Shown: piece after piece, positions 6,046-7,370 of the stretch
How positions within the stretch are numbered: the stretch's first letter is position 1
How the letters are laid out: every line of letters begins with the position of its first letter
From: an uncultured Rhodoferax sp.
Lineage (GTDB): Bacteria; Pseudomonadota; Gammaproteobacteria; Burkholderiales; Burkholderiaceae_C
Reading direction: 5' to 3'
Length of the DNA stretch: 7,370 nt
Assembly: GCA_936943465.1 (NCBI GenBank)
Contig: CAKZJN010000505.1
Location: 1 to 7,370, forward strand
Made by a program: the position numbers and the translations under genes
Notes under the pieces: model-generated
Seen by the model: the letters and a program-made list of their open reading frames with translations, nothing else
What the model was told of the DNA's origin: nothing
Database searches by the model: none

Positions 6046-6050
6046 CTCCT
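6046..6050 (-). promoter_or_regulatory. Shine-Dalgarno site of mlaD overlapping the mlaE stop
   Basis: The minus strand reads TAGGAG, where TAG is the mlaE stop and AGGAG is the ribosome-binding site, 8 bases before the mlaD ATG. It is the clearest Shine-Dalgarno sequence in the window and fixes the mlaD start. Confidence 0.8.
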
Positions 6051-6831
6051 AAATACTGAACATCATGGCGGTCAGGACGAAGTCCAGTCCCAACACGGTC
6101 AGGGACGCCACCACCACCGTGCGCGTTGTCGCGTGGGCCACGCCCTCGGGCGTGGGCTGCGCCTCAAACCCTTGCAATAACGCGATAAAACTCACCGCAA
6201 AGCCGAACACCACGCTCTTGAGTACGCCATTGCCCACGTCTTTGAGCACGTCCACCCCGCCCTGCATTTGGCTCCAGAAGGCACCGGCATCGATGCCGAT
6301 CATGGACACGCAGACCACCCAGCCACCCATCACGCCCACGGCGCTGAAGACGGCTGCCAGCAGGGGCATGGAGATCACCGCGCCCCAAAAGCGGGGAGCA
6401 AGAATGCGTTGCACCGGGTCGACCGCCATCATTTCCATGGCACTGAGTTGCTCGCCGGCTTTCATCAGGCCAATTTCTGCAGTGAGCGAGGTGCCGGCGC
6501 GTCCGGCAAACAAGAGCGCCGTCAGCACCGGACCGAACTCGCGCACCAGGCTCAGGCTGATCAACATGCCGACCGAATCCGCCGCGCCAAAGCGCTGCAA
6601 GCCGTAGTAATACTGCAGGCCCATCACAAAGCCGACAAACACGCCCGACACCGCAATGATGGCCAGCGAGTAGTTGCCCATGAAATGAATCTGGTCGCGC
6701 AGCAGTGCCGGACGCTTGAGCGTGGCGCCAATGGAAGCCAGCAGTTTGAGGAACAGGCGCAGCCCAAAGCCCCAGTCGGCAAGCTTGGAGCGCACCGCAA
6801 ACCCTACATCGGACGGGCGGTACCAACTCAT
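6049..6831 (-). CDS. mlaE: Mla inner-membrane permease MlaE
   Basis: MlaE is the permease of the MlaFEDB complex; two copies form the transmembrane core that holds phospholipid beneath the MlaD ring. The 260-residue product equals the family length. It has an N-terminal amphipathic region (about 10-45), then about five hydrophobic segments near residues 54-76, 88-110, 150-180, 204-221 and 238-258. Family hallmarks include the REFGPVLTALLFAGRAGTS block (97-115), followed by AEIGLMKAGEQLSAMEMM (118-135), the cytoplasmic segment that couples to MlaF, and DPVQRILAPRFWG (138-150). The GFEAQPTPEGVAHATTRTVV stretch (221-240) precedes the last helix. The start overlaps the mlaF stop (ATGA), and a GGGAG site lies 7 bases upstream of the ATG, supporting this start. 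Orientation of lipid transport by Mla has been debated; most work favours retrograde movement. Confidence 0.97.
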   Translation of the reverse strand: MSWYRPSDVGFAVRSKLADWGFGLRLFLKLLASIGATLKRPALLRDQIHFMGNYSLAIIAVSGVFVGFVMGLQYYYGLQRFGAADSVGMLISLSLVREFGPVLTALLFAGRAGTSLTAEIGLMKAGEQLSAMEMMAVDPVQRILAPRFWGAVISMPLLAAVFSAVGVMGGWVVCVSMIGIDAGAFWSQMQGGVDVLKDVGNGVLKSVVFGFAVSFIALLQGFEAQPTPEGVAHATTRTVVVASLTVLGLDFVLTAMMFSI

Positions 6832-7370
6832 GCCTGCACTCCCGCCGAAAAATCAGCATCCACGCTGGACGCGGGGTAGTGAAACCGCACCGGGCCTTCG
6901 GGCAAGGCGTTGACGAACTGGTGCACCAGCGGGTTGTCGCTGTGGCGCACTTCTTCGGGCGTACCCTGCGCGGCAATTTTTCCGTTGGCCAAAATGATCA
7001 CCTGGTCGGCAATGTGAAAGGTTTCTTCCAGGTCGTGCGAGACCACGATGCTGGTTAGGCCCATGGCGTCGTTGAGCTGGCGAATCAGGCGTGCCGCCGT
7101 GCCCAGCGAAATCGGGTCCAGCCCGGCGAAAGGCTCGTCGTACATGACCAATTCGGGGTCGAGCGCAATGGCGCGGGCCAGGGCCACGCGCCGTGCCATG
7201 CCGCCCGATACCTCGGAGGGCATCAAATCGCGCGCGCCGCGCAAGCCCACTGCGTTGAGCTTCATCAGCACCACGTCGCGGATCAGGTCCTCTGACAGCG
7301 CCGTGTGTTCACGCAAGGGAAAGGCCACGTTGTCAAACACATTCATGTCGGTAAACAGGGCGCCAAACTG
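6828..7370 (-). CDS. mlaF: Mla ATP-binding protein MlaF, C-terminal part (5' end outside window)
   Basis: MlaF is the cytoplasmic ATPase that drives the MlaFEDB phospholipid transporter. The frame is open to the window edge, giving 180 visible residues. They begin QFGALFTDMNVFDNVAFPL, which contains the Q-loop glutamine as the first residue, so the Walker A part lies outside. Visible motifs are the signature VSGGM followed by ARRVALARA, Walker B LVMYDEP with D-loop FAGLDP, and H-loop SHDLEE. The GALFTDMNVFDNVAFPLRE region is a hallmark of the MlaF/MCE-associated ATPases. The tail (VNALPEGPVRFHYPA...) matches the MlaF C-terminal extension that, in the E. coli complex structure, reaches across to bind MlaB. 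An internal ATG at 7346 is not the start, because conserved sequence precedes it. The TGA overlaps the mlaE ATG by 4 bp. Confidence 0.97.
   Translation of the reverse strand, partial: QFGALFTDMNVFDNVAFPLREHTALSEDLIRDVVLMKLNAVGLRGARDLMPSEVSGGMARRVALARAIALDPELVMYDEPFAGLDPISLGTAARLIRQLNDAMGLTSIVVSHDLEETFHIADQVIILANGKIAAQGTPEEVRHSDNPLVHQFVNALPEGPVRFHYPASSVDADFSAGVQA
6839..6843 (-). promoter_or_regulatory. Shine-Dalgarno site of mlaE inside mlaF
   Basis: GGGAG on the minus strand lies 7 bases before the mlaE ATG and within the last codons of mlaF. It supports the overlapping ATGA start. Confidence 0.65.

Noticed and set aside
6164..6976. Minus-strand open frame of 270 codons overlapping mlaE and mlaF
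   Set aside because: It lies in a different frame on the same strand as mlaE and mlaF, both of which are clearly conserved. Its translation is Arg/Cys/Gly-rich with no recognisable domain.
1..7370. Novel defence, mobile or biosynthetic system
   Set aside because: Every gene on the coding strand belongs to a recognised core family, base composition looks even, and there is no integrase, transposase, tRNA, CRISPR array or unassigned gene of useful length.

Overview
This window is a dense, single-direction block of chromosomal housekeeping genes. Every convincing gene lies on the minus strand, so transcription runs from position 7370 towards 1. The gene order, high GC and protein sequences suggest a betaproteobacterium of the order Burkholderiales. 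A GC-rich intergenic repeat with a GCCCCC-CGA-GGGGGC hairpin points more specifically to the Comamonadaceae (Rhodoferax/Polaromonas/Acidovorax-like). The family placement is my inference from memory; no search was run.

In transcription order: (1) 7370-3834 holds a complete Mla (maintenance of outer-membrane lipid asymmetry) set apart from the truncated 5' end of mlaF: mlaF (ATPase), mlaE (permease), mlaD (MCE lipid-binding ring), mlaA (outer-membrane lipoprotein), mlaC (periplasmic shuttle) and mlaB (STAS subunit). mlaA sits between mlaD and mlaC, whereas in E. coli it is encoded elsewhere. (2) 3805-2005 encodes a two-gene ABC-2 type transporter resembling E. coli YadG/YadH. (3) 1967-463 holds ibaG (BolA family) and murA (first committed step of peptidoglycan synthesis). 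(4) 365-1 holds the start of hisG, probably the first gene of a histidine operon that continues beyond the window.

The genes are tightly packed: ATGA overlaps (mlaF/mlaE, mlaD/mlaA), a TGATG overlap (ibaG/murA), a stop codon overlapping a Shine-Dalgarno sequence (mlaE/mlaD), and no gene-free stretch above about 100 bp. This suggests one long transcription unit devoted mainly to envelope maintenance: phospholipid trafficking, an exporter, Fe-S/stress protein IbaG and peptidoglycan precursor synthesis. I see no convincing internal promoter or intrinsic terminator.

The main non-coding structure is a pair of 75-bp GC-rich repeats in opposite orientation: 382-456 (between murA and hisG) and 2774-2848 (between the two ABC transporter genes). 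They align without gaps at roughly 84% identity by hand count. The edge of the second copy supplies the stop codon of the ABC ATPase gene. I found no phage, plasmid, transposon, CRISPR, defence or otherwise novel system; the coding content is ordinary core genome.
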